Origin: Variovorax sp. KK3
GTDB taxonomy: Bacteria > Pseudomonadota > Gammaproteobacteria > Burkholderiales > Burkholderiaceae_C
Assembly (NCBI RefSeq): GCF_001984055.1
Contig: NZ_LYVO01000006.1
Location: 1-64,000, forward strand
DNA: 64,000 nucleotides
Direction of reading: 5' to 3'
In this document: one piece after another, positions 17,286 to 25,284 of the stretch
Position numbering within the stretch: position 1 is the first letter of the stretch
Layout of the letters: each line of letters opens with the position of its first letter
Notes under the pieces: generated by a model
Databases searched by the model: none
The model's input: the letters and a program-made list of their open reading frames with translations, nothing else
Told to the model about the DNA's origin: nothing
Translations under genes and position numbers: made by a program

Positions 17286-18607
17286 GCCGTCGTCCGCGTC
17301 CGCGCGGGCCCCATGGCCCGCATGGCCAGTGGCACCACCGCTGGCGCCATTCGCTGCGCCTGCGGCTGATCACCGTCTTCGTGCTGCTCGCCATGGCGAT
17401 GGCGGCGGTGTTCCTGGGCGGCATGCAGCGCGCTTTCTCCAACGGCTGGCGCGGCGCGGCGCAGCCGCTGGTCGGCGACTACATGGACCGGCTGGTGGCC
17501 GAGCTGGGCCAGCCGCCCGACGTGGCGCGCGCGCAGGCGCTGGTCACGCGGCTGCCCATCTCCATCCGCATCGAGGGCCCGGTCGTCAACTGGGACTCGC
17601 ACCCCGATCGCCGCTGGCGCGGCTTCGGCCCGCGCAGCAGCGAGTGGCTGACGCGCAGCACCGCGGATGGCCATCGCATCAACTTCGGCCTGGGCACGCT
17701 GCCCTGGCAGCGCGAGCCGCACGGCATCGGCTGGCTCACCCTGGGCTTGCTGCTGGCCTTGATCGTGCTCGCCTACGCCTATGTTCGCCGCCTGCTGCGG
17801 CCGCTCGACGACATCCGCGCCGGCGCCGAGCGCTTCGGCAGCGGCGCCTTCGACCAGCCGATACCGTTGCGACGTCGCGATGAGCTGGGCGATCTCGCGC
17901 AGCGCATCAACACCATGGCGCACGACATCCAGGGCATGCTCGATGCCAAGCGCGCGCTGCTGCTGGCCCTGAGCCACGAGTTGCGCTCGCCGCTCACGCG
18001 CGCGCGCCTCAACGCCGAACTCCTGCCCGCCACGCCCGAAGGTGCGGCCGAGCGCGCCGCGCTGCTGCGCGACCTGGCCGAGATGCGCGACCTCATCAGC
18101 GACCTGCTGGAAAGCGAGCGCCTCGCCAGCCCGCACGTGGCCCTGCAGCGCGAGCCGGTCGACGTCTCCGCGCTCGTGCGCGAGGTGGTGGCCGAGCATC
18201 CGGAGGGCGGCCGCATCGTGCTCGACGTGGCAGCCGGCCTGCCTGCGCTGGCACTGGACCGCCTGCGCATCCGCCTGCTGGTGCGCAACCTGCTGGAGAA
18301 CGCGCTGCGCTACGGCGGCGATGCGGCCGAGGCGCCGCGCATCGCACTGCGCGCGTCGACGGAGGGCGGCGTCGAGCTCGAGGTGCGCGACTTCGGCCCC
18401 GGCGTCGATGCCGAGCAGCTCGAGCGCCTGACCGAGCCCTTCTACCGTACCGACAGCGCGCGGCAGCGCGCCACCGGCGGCGTGGGCCTGGGCATGTACC
18501 TGTGCCGGCTGGTGGCCGTGGCGCACGGCGGCACGCTGGCCGTGCGCAACGCGCAGCCCGGGCTGGCCGTCAGCGCCTGGCTGCCCGGCGCTGCAAGCCC
18601 CGCGTAG
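17282..18607 (+). CDS. Sensor histidine kinase
   Basis: A 441-residue inner-membrane kinase with TM1 at about 26-48, a periplasmic loop of about 100 residues, TM2 at about 149-168, HAMP at 170-222, and a HisKA domain with phospho-acceptor His232 in LALSHELRSPLTRAR. The ATPase domain shows N box LLVRNLLENALRY, DFGPGVD and GVGLGMYLCR. The GTG start overlaps the regulator stop by four bases, so the two are a translationally coupled pair. The signal is unknown; by context envelope or metal stress. Confidence 0.95.
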   Translation: MSRRPRPRGPHGPHGQWHHRWRHSLRLRLITVFVLLAMAMAAVFLGGMQRAFSNGWRGAAQPLVGDYMDRLVAELGQPPDVARAQALVTRLPISIRIEGPVVNWDSHPDRRWRGFGPRSSEWLTRSTADGHRINFGLGTLPWQREPHGIGWLTLGLLLALIVLAYAYVRRLLRPLDDIRAGAERFGSGAFDQPIPLRRRDELGDLAQRINTMAHDIQGMLDAKRALLLALSHELRSPLTRARLNAELLPATPEGAAERAALLRDLAEMRDLISDLLESERLASPHVALQREPVDVSALVREVVAEHPEGGRIVLDVAAGLPALALDRLRIRLLVRNLLENALRYGGDAAEAPRIALRASTEGGVELEVRDFGPGVDAEQLERLTEPFYRTDSARQRATGGVGLGMYLCRLVAVAHGGTLAVRNAQPGLAVSAWLPGAASPA

Positions 18608-18784
18608 CCGCAACGCCACCCCGCATCCACCGCGCTTCGAACGCACGCCCTGTAACGATGGGGCGGCGCCCCTTTGCGTGCGCTTCGCCACCGCGCGCCG
18701 CCGCAGCCCACGAGCAGGCCGGTGCCGCATCGATCGCCGATCTGCCCGGACCATCGTCTCCCAAGAAAACATCGCACGAACAAT

Positions 18785-18800
18785 GTTCTGATATCGGACC
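18785..18800. promoter_or_regulatory. Candidate IclR-type operator A
   Basis: GTTCTGATATCGGACC matches 14 of 16 positions of the palindrome GTTCCGATATCGGAAC that I derive from three sites in this window. It is about 92 bases before the first gene of the catabolic cluster, beside an AT-rich TATAAA (18806-18811) that may be a -10. GAACAATGTTC (18778-18788) overlaps its left end. Confidence 0.5.
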
Positions 18801-18813
18801 AACAATATAAATA

Positions 18814-18829
18814 GTTCCGTTATCGGATA
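18814..18829. promoter_or_regulatory. Candidate IclR-type operator B
   Basis: GTTCCGTTATCGGATA matches 13 of 16 positions of the derived palindrome. It is 29 bases downstream of operator A, so the two flank the TATAAA element, an arrangement suited to repression. Confidence 0.45.
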
Positions 18830-18853
18830 AAGCCGTGTAGACTCGCTCCACGC

Positions 18854-18869
18854 CGGCCATCGATGGCCG
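18854..18869. repeat. 16-bp perfect palindrome in leader
   Basis: CGGCCATCGATGGCCG, a perfect palindrome in the presumed untranslated leader, 22 bases before the start at 18892. It could be a protein-binding site or an RNA hairpin next to the AGGAGA ribosome site. Confidence 0.5.
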
Positions 18870-18891
18870 CGAGCAACCAGGAGACAGATTC

Positions 18892-19227
18892 ATGATTACC
18901 GCGATGGTGCAGATCACCGTTCCCGAACCGCTGTCCGACGCGGAGGTGCGCGAGATCTTCGACGGCACTTCTCCCAACTACCTCAAGGTTCCCGGCCTCA
19001 TCCGCAAGTACTACCTGCTGTCGGAAGACCGGCTGGTCATCGGCGGCTGCTACCTGTGGGAGACCAAGGAGCAGGCCCAGCGCATCTACACCGACGAATG
19101 GCGTCGCACGGTCGTCAAGCGCTACCGCGGCCCGGAGCCCACCGTCACCTTCTTCGAGTCGCCCGTCATCGTCGAAGGCGCGCTCGACCGCATCGACACC
19201 TTCTGGTCGCAGACGATCGGCGCGTGA
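18892..19227 (+). CDS. Small monooxygenase-like (YdhR/ABM fold) protein
   Basis: A 111-residue soluble protein whose pattern (N-terminal strand MITAMVQITVP, then SPNYLKVPGLIRKYYLLSED, GGCYLWETKEQAQ and YTDEWRR) fits the dimeric alpha/beta-barrel YdhR-like putative monooxygenases. Such proteins can oxidise aromatic substrates without cofactor or bind small ligands; the reaction here is unknown. AGGAGACAG supports the start. It is the first gene of the catabolic operon and overlaps the alcohol dehydrogenase gene by one base (TGATG). Confidence 0.75.
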   Translation: MITAMVQITVPEPLSDAEVREIFDGTSPNYLKVPGLIRKYYLLSEDRLVIGGCYLWETKEQAQRIYTDEWRRTVVKRYRGPEPTVTFFESPVIVEGALDRIDTFWSQTIGA

Positions 19228-20357
19228 TGACCGACGGGTCGCTTCCGCAAACGAGCCTGCGCTACGAGCTGGTGTGCTGCGGCGCGCCGCTCGTGCCGCG
19301 GCGCGTGCAGACACCGGTGCCCACGGGCAGCGAGGTGCTGCTGCGCACGCTCGCGGCGGGCGTCTGCCACACCGACCTGCACTTGAGCGACGGCTTCTTC
19401 GACCTGGGCCAGGGCAAGCGGCTCGCGATGACCGAGCGCGGCATCACGCTCCCGCACACCCTGGGCCACGAGAACGTCGGCGAAGTCGTCGCGCTCGGCC
19501 CCGAAGCGCAAGGCATGCAGATCGGCGAGCGCGTGCTCGTGCATCCATGGATCGGCTGCGGAAGCTGCCCGGCCTGCCGCGGCGACGACGAGTCCTTCTG
19601 CACCCAACCCCGCTTCATCGGCGTGTTCCGCCCCGGCGGCTTCGGCGAGCACCTGCTGGTGCCGCATGCGCGCTACCTCTTTCCGATCGGAAGCCTGCCG
19701 CCCGAGCGCGCGGCACCGCTCGCCTGTTCCGGCTTGACCGCGTTCAGCGCGCTGATGAAGGTCGAGGACCTGCTGGCACGCGAGCCCATCGTCATCGTGG
19801 GCGCGGGCGGCCTGGGGCTGATGTGCCTGTCGCTGCTGCAAGGCATGAAGTCCCGCGGCGCGGTGGTGATCGAGCCCGACGCAGCCAAGCGCGACGCGGC
19901 GCTGGCGCTCGGTGCAGTGGCGGCGGTGGCGCCGACAGCCGATGGCATGGCGCAGCTCGCCGGGCACGCCGCGGATGGCTTCGGCGCCGTGCTGGATTTC
20001 GTGGGCTCGGCGACGTCGACGAGCAACGCGATCCCGCTGCTGCGCAAGGGCGGCCGCCTCGTGGTCGTCGGCATGTACGGCGGTGCCTTCGAGCTGCCGA
20101 TTCCGACGCTGGTGCTTCGCTCGTTGAGCGTCCAGGGTTCCTATGTCGGCTCGCTCGACGAGATGGGCGCGCTCATGGCGCACGTCGCGCGCCACGGCGC
20201 ACCGGAAGTGCCCGTGAGCGTGCGTCCGCTCGTCGACGTCAACGCGGCCTTGCTGGCCGTGCGCTCGGGGCAGGTGGTCGGGCGCACCGTGCTGATGTCC
20301 GAAGCATCGAAACCCGCGGCGGGCTCGGCCCGGCCCGCAGCCCAGGTGGTGGCATGA
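19227..20357 (+). CDS. Zinc-dependent alcohol dehydrogenase
   Basis: A 376-residue medium-chain dehydrogenase that interconverts an alcohol and aldehyde or ketone with NAD(P). Catalytic zinc residues are visible as Cys47-His48 (GVCHTD) and GHENVGE, and the structural zinc loop as CGSCPACRGDDESFC. The nucleotide-binding motif is VGAGGLGLM and VIEPDAAKRDAA follows. Full length. It overlaps neighbours on both sides. Substrate unknown. Confidence 0.93.
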   Translation: MTDGSLPQTSLRYELVCCGAPLVPRRVQTPVPTGSEVLLRTLAAGVCHTDLHLSDGFFDLGQGKRLAMTERGITLPHTLGHENVGEVVALGPEAQGMQIGERVLVHPWIGCGSCPACRGDDESFCTQPRFIGVFRPGGFGEHLLVPHARYLFPIGSLPPERAAPLACSGLTAFSALMKVEDLLAREPIVIVGAGGLGLMCLSLLQGMKSRGAVVIEPDAAKRDAALALGAVAAVAPTADGMAQLAGHAADGFGAVLDFVGSATSTSNAIPLLRKGGRLVVVGMYGGAFELPIPTLVLRSLSVQGSYVGSLDEMGALMAHVARHGAPEVPVSVRPLVDVNAALLAVRSGQVVGRTVLMSEASKPAAGSARPAAQVVA

Positions 20358-21355
20358 ACAAAGAAAAGATTCTGGTGGCCCGCGCCACCTTCGACGACAT
20401 CCTCGACCGGCTCGACGCCTACTTCGACGTCGAGCGCAACCTCGAAGACCGTCCCTTCTCGCCCGAGCAGCTGGGCGCGCGCATCGACGGCAAGGTGGGC
20501 GCCCTCTTGATGGGCGGTGAACGCATCGACGAAGCGCTGCTCGCGGCCAACCCGCAGCTGCGCGCCGTCTGCAACTGCGCGGCCGGCTTCAACAACTTCG
20601 ACCTCGAAGCGATCACGCGCCGCGGCGTCATTGCCACCAACACTCCCCACGTGTCGAACGAGAGCGTGGCCGATCTCGCATGGGCGCTGATGATGGCCGC
20701 GGCGCGCCGGCTGCGCGAAGCCGACGATTACGTGCGCTCGGGCCAATGGCATGGCTTCGCCTACGACCTGATGATCGGTGCCGACCTGCACGGTCGCACG
20801 CTGGGCATCGCCGGCATGGGCGGCATCGGCCAGGCCATCGCGCGGCGCGCCGCCGGCTTCGGCATGCGGGTCGTGTATCACAACCGCAGGCCGGTGCCGC
20901 AGTCCATCGAGGAGGCGTGCCGTGCCACTTGGTGCAGCAAGGATGCGCTGCTGGCCGAAGTCGATCACCTGGTGCTGACCTTGCCTTACGCCGAGGAGAC
21001 GAAGCACTTCATCGGCGCGGCCGAGCTGCGGGCCATGAAGCCGGGCGCGACGCTGGTGAACGTGGCGCGCGGCGGCATCGTGGACGACCGGTCGCTTGCG
21101 CAGGCATTGCACGAAGGCCGCCTCGGCGGTGCCGCGCTCGACGTGTTCGAGAACGAGCCCCGCGTGCATCCCGAGTTGCTGACCGCACCGCGCCTGATCA
21201 TGAGCCCGCACATCGGCAGCGCCTCGGTGCCCGCGCGGCGCGCTCTGGCGAACCTCGCGGTCGACAACCTGATCGCGGCGCTGGGCTACGGCGAACAGGC
21301 CGGCAACCCGCCGTCGATCCTCAACCCCGAAGTGCTCGCGGCCACGACGGCCTGA
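20354..21355 (+). CDS. D-2-hydroxyacid dehydrogenase (glyoxylate/hydroxypyruvate reductase-like)
   Basis: A 333-residue cytoplasmic NAD(P)H-dependent enzyme that reduces a 2-oxoacid such as glyoxylate or hydroxypyruvate. The Rossmann motif is GMGGIGQAIARRAAGFGM, and the catalytic Arg, Glu and His are expected in VNVARGGIVDD, DVFENEP and SPHIGSA. The start overlaps the preceding stop as ATGA. Glyoxylate would be one product if the TauD/TfdA enzyme downstream cleaves an oxyacetate ether, which would make this its disposal enzyme (inference). Confidence 0.92.
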   Translation: MNKEKILVARATFDDILDRLDAYFDVERNLEDRPFSPEQLGARIDGKVGALLMGGERIDEALLAANPQLRAVCNCAAGFNNFDLEAITRRGVIATNTPHVSNESVADLAWALMMAAARRLREADDYVRSGQWHGFAYDLMIGADLHGRTLGIAGMGGIGQAIARRAAGFGMRVVYHNRRPVPQSIEEACRATWCSKDALLAEVDHLVLTLPYAEETKHFIGAAELRAMKPGATLVNVARGGIVDDRSLAQALHEGRLGGAALDVFENEPRVHPELLTAPRLIMSPHIGSASVPARRALANLAVDNLIAALGYGEQAGNPPSILNPEVLAATTA

Positions 21356-21396
21356 GCCACCCGACCTCATCCCTCGATAGACAACGGAGACAAGAC

Positions 21397-22665
21397 ATGA
21401 AGCACATCCTCAGCACTTGCGCCCTGGCTGCCGCCACCGTGGCGGCGATTCCCGCGACCGCGCAGACCGCACCGGCGGCACCTGCCGCGCCGGCAACCAA
21501 GGCCATCGGCATCTCGGACGACGTGATCCGCATCGGCGTCCTCACCGACCTGAGCGGCCTGTTCTCCGACTTCGCCGGCAAGGGTTCGATCGCCGCGGTG
21601 AAGATGGCGGTCGACGAGATGGGCGGCCAGATCAACGGCCGCAAGATCGAGATCGTCACGGCCGACCACCAGAACAAGGCCGACGTCGCATCGGCCAAGG
21701 CGCGCGAGTGGTTCGATTCGCAGAAGGTCGACATGATCACCGACCTGGTCGGCTCGGCGCCCTCGCTGGCCGTGGCCGAGATCGGCAAGCAGAAGCAGAA
21801 GGTGGTGATGGTCAGCGGCGCCTATTCGCCGCGGCTGACCAACGAGAGCTGTTCGCCCACCACCGCGCACTGGCAGCTCGACACCGTCGCGCTGGCGAGC
21901 ACGCCCAAGTTCCTGGTCAAGCAGGGCATGGACAGCTGGTACTTCGTGTCGGCCGACTATGCCTTCGGCCAGGCGATGGAGCAGGACGCCACCAAGGTCA
22001 TCGAAGCGGCCGGCGGCAAGGTCGTCGGCTCGGTCAAGCATCCCTTCAACGCGCCGGACTTCTCGTCGTACATGCTGCGCGCCCAATCGTCGGGCGCCAA
22101 GGCGATCGCGCTGGCCAATGCGGGCGGCGACATGATCAACGCGGTCAAGGCGGCCAACGAATTCGGCGTCAACAAGTCCGGCAAGCAGAACGTGATCGCC
22201 ATGGCTTTCCTGCTGACCGACGTGCACGCGCTCGGCCTGCCGCTGGCCCAGGGCCTGTACACCATCGAAGGCTTCTACTGGGACAGCGACCCGGCCTCGC
22301 GCCAGTTCGGCGAGCGCTTCTACAAAGAGGTCAAGAAGATGCCGACCGCGATCCAGGCCGCGGGCTACTCGGCCGCGCTGACCTACCTCAAGGCCGTCAA
22401 GGCCGCCGGCACCGACGACGCGCTCACGGTGATGAAGCAGATGCGCTCGATGCCCATCGAGGACGTGTACGCCGGCCGAGCGACGTTGCGCGAAGACGGC
22501 CGCCTCATGAAGGACATGATGCTGGTGCAGGTGAAGAAGCCTGGCGATTCGAAGAAGCCGTGGGACTACTACGACATCCGCGCCAAGGTCACGGCCGAAG
22601 AGGCCTTCCAGCCGCTGTCGAAATCCGCCTGTCCGACCGTGCAGAAGTCGGTCGCGCAGAAGTAG
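21397..22665 (+). CDS. Liv-type ABC transporter substrate-binding protein
   Basis: A 422-residue periplasmic protein with a signal peptide (cleavage near TATAQ) and the type 1 periplasmic fold of branched-chain amino acid family proteins (IRIGVLTDLSGLFSDFAGKG, SSYMLRAQSSGAKAIALAN). Members bind amino acids, aromatic acids or short organic acids; the ligand is not readable from sequence. CGGAGA precedes the start. Its ATPase and permease partners are probably the genes at 29720-33157, separated from it by iclR and nine metabolic genes. Confidence 0.92.
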   Translation: MKHILSTCALAAATVAAIPATAQTAPAAPAAPATKAIGISDDVIRIGVLTDLSGLFSDFAGKGSIAAVKMAVDEMGGQINGRKIEIVTADHQNKADVASAKAREWFDSQKVDMITDLVGSAPSLAVAEIGKQKQKVVMVSGAYSPRLTNESCSPTTAHWQLDTVALASTPKFLVKQGMDSWYFVSADYAFGQAMEQDATKVIEAAGGKVVGSVKHPFNAPDFSSYMLRAQSSGAKAIALANAGGDMINAVKAANEFGVNKSGKQNVIAMAFLLTDVHALGLPLAQGLYTIEGFYWDSDPASRQFGERFYKEVKKMPTAIQAAGYSAALTYLKAVKAAGTDDALTVMKQMRSMPIEDVYAGRATLREDGRLMKDMMLVQVKKPGDSKKPWDYYDIRAKVTAEEAFQPLSKSACPTVQKSVAQK

Positions 22666-22727
22666 ACGCACGGCCGCCGCACCGAACGCCCGTCGCTCGC
22701 GCAGTCACCATGCAGCAGATCTTCGAT

Positions 22728-23558
22728 TCAGCCCGCCGGGATGTAGCCCAGCGCACGCGAGATCGCCTGCGCATGCTCGCGCAGCAGCGTGACCAGGCGT
22801 GCCGACTGCGGCTCCACCCGGTCGCTCGGCGCGGCCAGCACCAGTGCGGCGGCGACTTCGCCGTCGGGGCCGCGCAGGGGCATGCCGAAGGCCGACACGC
22901 CAAAGTGGGTGTCGTCCGCCGTCGTCGCGACGCCTGTGGCGCGGATCTCTTCGAGCATCTTGCGCAGGCGCCGCTTGTCGGTGAGCGTGCGCGACGTGAA
23001 GGCCACCGGCTTGATCTGGGCCAGGTAGTCCTCCTGCGTCTCCTTCGGCAGAAAGGCCAGCAGCGTGCGGCCGCCGGCGGACGAGTAGAGCGGACGGCGC
23101 TCGCCGATGGAGGCCATGAAGCGGATCGGGTGCGCGCTCTCGGCCCGCGCGACGTAGATGGCCTCGAGCGAGTCCGGTGCCAGCGCGGACACGAACACCG
23201 TTTCGCCCGACTGCTGCGCCAGCGTGTGAAGAAAGGGCTGCGCGATCTCGGGCAGGTGCGCGATGTCGGCCGGCCGCTTCTGCGATGCGATCAGCGTCGC
23301 GAGCGCATGGGCTGCGTCGCCGAGACGGTAGCGCGTGCCGTCCAGCTGCACGTAGCCGCCCTGCAGAAGCGCTCGCAGCAGCGCCAGCACGCTGGTCTTG
23401 GGTGTCTCGACGGCCAGCGCCAGTTGCGACAGCGTCAAGCCGTCCACGGCCAGTGCGAGTTTGCTCAGCAGGTTGAGGCTGCGCAGCGGCGCACGCGGGG
23501 CTTGGGAGTCGACGGCCGCTTCGTTGCTGGGTGGCGAGACGATCTTGCGAGTGGCCAT
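22728..23558 (-). CDS. IclR-family transcriptional regulator
   Basis: A 276-residue regulator with an N-terminal winged helix (SLNLLSKLALAVDGLTLSQL, residues about 27-90) and a C-terminal effector-binding domain with typical segments (GETVFVSALAPDSLEAIYV, RTLLAFLPKE, GVATTADDTHFGVSAFGMP). It is transcribed against the catabolic operon and splits it in two. The derived palindrome GTTCCGATATCGGAAC occurs just upstream of its start and twice before 18892, so it likely controls both operon halves and itself. Confidence 0.93.
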   Translation of the reverse strand: MATRKIVSPPSNEAAVDSQAPRAPLRSLNLLSKLALAVDGLTLSQLALAVETPKTSVLALLRALLQGGYVQLDGTRYRLGDAAHALATLIASQKRPADIAHLPEIAQPFLHTLAQQSGETVFVSALAPDSLEAIYVARAESAHPIRFMASIGERRPLYSSAGGRTLLAFLPKETQEDYLAQIKPVAFTSRTLTDKRRLRKMLEEIRATGVATTADDTHFGVSAFGMPLRGPDGEVAAALVLAAPSDRVEPQSARLVTLLREHAQAISRALGYIPAG

Positions 23559-23603
23559 GTGGTCGGTGCTTGCCGGCGCCAGGTCCGGAACACGTTTTGT
23601 TGA

Positions 23604-23619
23604 ATTCCGATATTGAAAC
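23604..23619. promoter_or_regulatory. Candidate IclR-type operator C
   Basis: ATTCCGATATTGAAAC matches 13 of 16 positions of GTTCCGATATCGGAAC. It lies in the 69-base divergent gap between iclR and the aldehyde dehydrogenase gene, eight bases before the latter's ATG, the expected place for an autoregulatory and operon operator. Confidence 0.45.
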
Positions 23620-23627
23620 AGAAGTTG

Positions 23628-25073
23628 ATGATGAACACGAATGCAAATGGCGCCGATGCTGCGCTGTCGATCGCCGGTGAATGGATTCCCGCGTCGGCGC
23701 GCGAGACGCTGCCGCTGGTCGATCCGGCCACGCTCGAGACCATCGGCCGCGTGCCCGTGGCGACGCGCCAGGACCTGGACCGTGCGCTGGAGGCCGCCGC
23801 GGCGGCGGCACCGGCATGGCGACGCACGTCGGCCTACGAGCGCTCGGCCATCCTGCGCCGTGCGGCGCAGGCGATTCGCGAGGACGTGGACACGATCGCC
23901 CGTTCGCTGACGCGCGAGCAGGGCAAGACCCTGGCCGAGGCGCGCGGCGAAGTGCTGGGTGCCGCCGACACCTTCGACTGGTTCGCCGAGGAAGGCCGGC
24001 GCGCCTATGGCCGCGTGATCCCGCCGCGCGCATCCGGCGAACGATGGCTCGTGGTGCGCGAGCCGGTCGGTCCGGTGGCCGCGTTCTCGCCGTGGAATTT
24101 CCCTGCGATGCTCTCGTCGCGCAAGATCGCCGCGTCGCTGGCGGCGGGCTGCCCCTGCATCATCAAGCCGGCCGAGGAAACGCCGACCCCCGCGATCGCC
24201 TTCGCGCGCGCGCTGGAGCAGGCGGGGCTTCCATCCGGCGTGCTGCAGATCGTGCTCGGCGTGCCGGGCGACATCTCGTCGCACCTGATCGCGTCGCCCG
24301 TGATCCAGAAGCTCAGCTTCACGGGCTCGACCGCCGTGGGTCGGCACTTGGCGCGGCTGGCCGGCGAGCATCTGAAGAAGAGCACCTTCGAACTCGGCGG
24401 CCACGCGCCCGTGGTGGTGTTCGACGATGCCGACCTGGCGCGCACGGTCGACCTGCTCGTGGCCGGCAAGGTCCGCAACGCGGGCCAGGTCTGCATCGCA
24501 CCCACCCGCATGTACGTGCAGAAGGGCATCTACCGCGAGTTCGTCGACCGGCTGGGCGGTGCGCTCGGCGCGGTGCGCGTGGGCAACGGCCTGGACGCCG
24601 CCAACCGCATGGGCGCGATGGCCAACGCGCGCCGCATCGACGCGATGCAAGGGCTGGTCGAGGACGCGCGTGCGCACGGCGCCACGCTGGTGCAGGGCGG
24701 CATGCGCGCCGCGGAGGGCGGCCACTTCTGGCAGCCGACCTTGTTGTCCGACGTGCCGGCCGATGCGCGCGTGATGCACGAGGAACCCTTCGGCCCGCTG
24801 GCGCTGGTCAACCCCTTCGACGATCTCGAAGACGCTGCGCGCGAAGCCAACGGCCTGCCCTACGGCCTCGCGGCCTATGCGTTCACCACCTCGATGAAAC
24901 GTTCGATCGCGATCGGCGAAGCCTTCGAGACCGGTGTGGTCGGCATCAACAACCTCAACGTGTCGATCGCCGAGGCGCCCTTCGGCGGCGTCAAGGACAG
25001 CGGCTGGGGCTCGGAGGCGGGGCAGGAAGGCCTCGAAGCCTACCTCCACACCAAGTTCATCAGCGAGGTCTGA
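23628..25073 (+). CDS. Aldehyde dehydrogenase (succinate-semialdehyde-dehydrogenase-like)
   Basis: A 481-residue NAD(P)-dependent dehydrogenase oxidising an aldehyde to the acid. Motifs include FSPWNFPAML, the nucleotide-binding SFTGSTAVGRHLA, catalytic Glu in FELGGHAP and catalytic Cys in NAGQVCIAPTR. Start is ATG 23628 or 23631 (tandem ATGs); a TTG at 23613 is less likely. It opens the second half of the catabolic operon and is followed by a tautomerase after four bases. Confidence 0.93.
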   Translation: MMNTNANGADAALSIAGEWIPASARETLPLVDPATLETIGRVPVATRQDLDRALEAAAAAAPAWRRTSAYERSAILRRAAQAIREDVDTIARSLTREQGKTLAEARGEVLGAADTFDWFAEEGRRAYGRVIPPRASGERWLVVREPVGPVAAFSPWNFPAMLSSRKIAASLAAGCPCIIKPAEETPTPAIAFARALEQAGLPSGVLQIVLGVPGDISSHLIASPVIQKLSFTGSTAVGRHLARLAGEHLKKSTFELGGHAPVVVFDDADLARTVDLLVAGKVRNAGQVCIAPTRMYVQKGIYREFVDRLGGALGAVRVGNGLDAANRMGAMANARRIDAMQGLVEDARAHGATLVQGGMRAAEGGHFWQPTLLSDVPADARVMHEEPFGPLALVNPFDDLEDAAREANGLPYGLAAYAFTTSMKRSIAIGEAFETGVVGINNLNVSIAEAPFGGVKDSGWGSEAGQEGLEAYLHTKFISEV

Positions 25074-25077
25074 GGCC

Positions 25078-25284
25078 ATGCCCATCATTCAAGTCACGCT
25101 GCTGGAAGGACGGTCGCGCGAGACCAAGCAGCGCCTGATCGACCTGCTGACGCAGGCCGCCATCGACGCCGTCGGTGCGCCGCGCGAGAACGTGCGGGTC
25201 ATGATCTGGGAGATCCCTCCAGAGAACTTCGCGGTGGGCGGGCAGGTCAAGCCGCCGCCGGTCCTCCCCGGGGGATCGCAATGA
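25078..25284 (+). CDS. 4-oxalocrotonate tautomerase family protein
   Basis: A 68-residue tautomerase-fold protein. After Met removal Pro1 (PIIQVTLLEGRS) would be the catalytic base, as in 4-OT enzymes that isomerise 2-hydroxymuconate-type enols to keto forms. The family is usually about 62 residues; here a Gly and Pro tail extends it. It overlaps the FAD oxidase by four bases. Suggests that an unsaturated 2-oxoacid occurs in the pathway (inference). Confidence 0.88.
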   Translation: MPIIQVTLLEGRSRETKQRLIDLLTQAAIDAVGAPRENVRVMIWEIPPENFAVGGQVKPPPVLPGGSQ

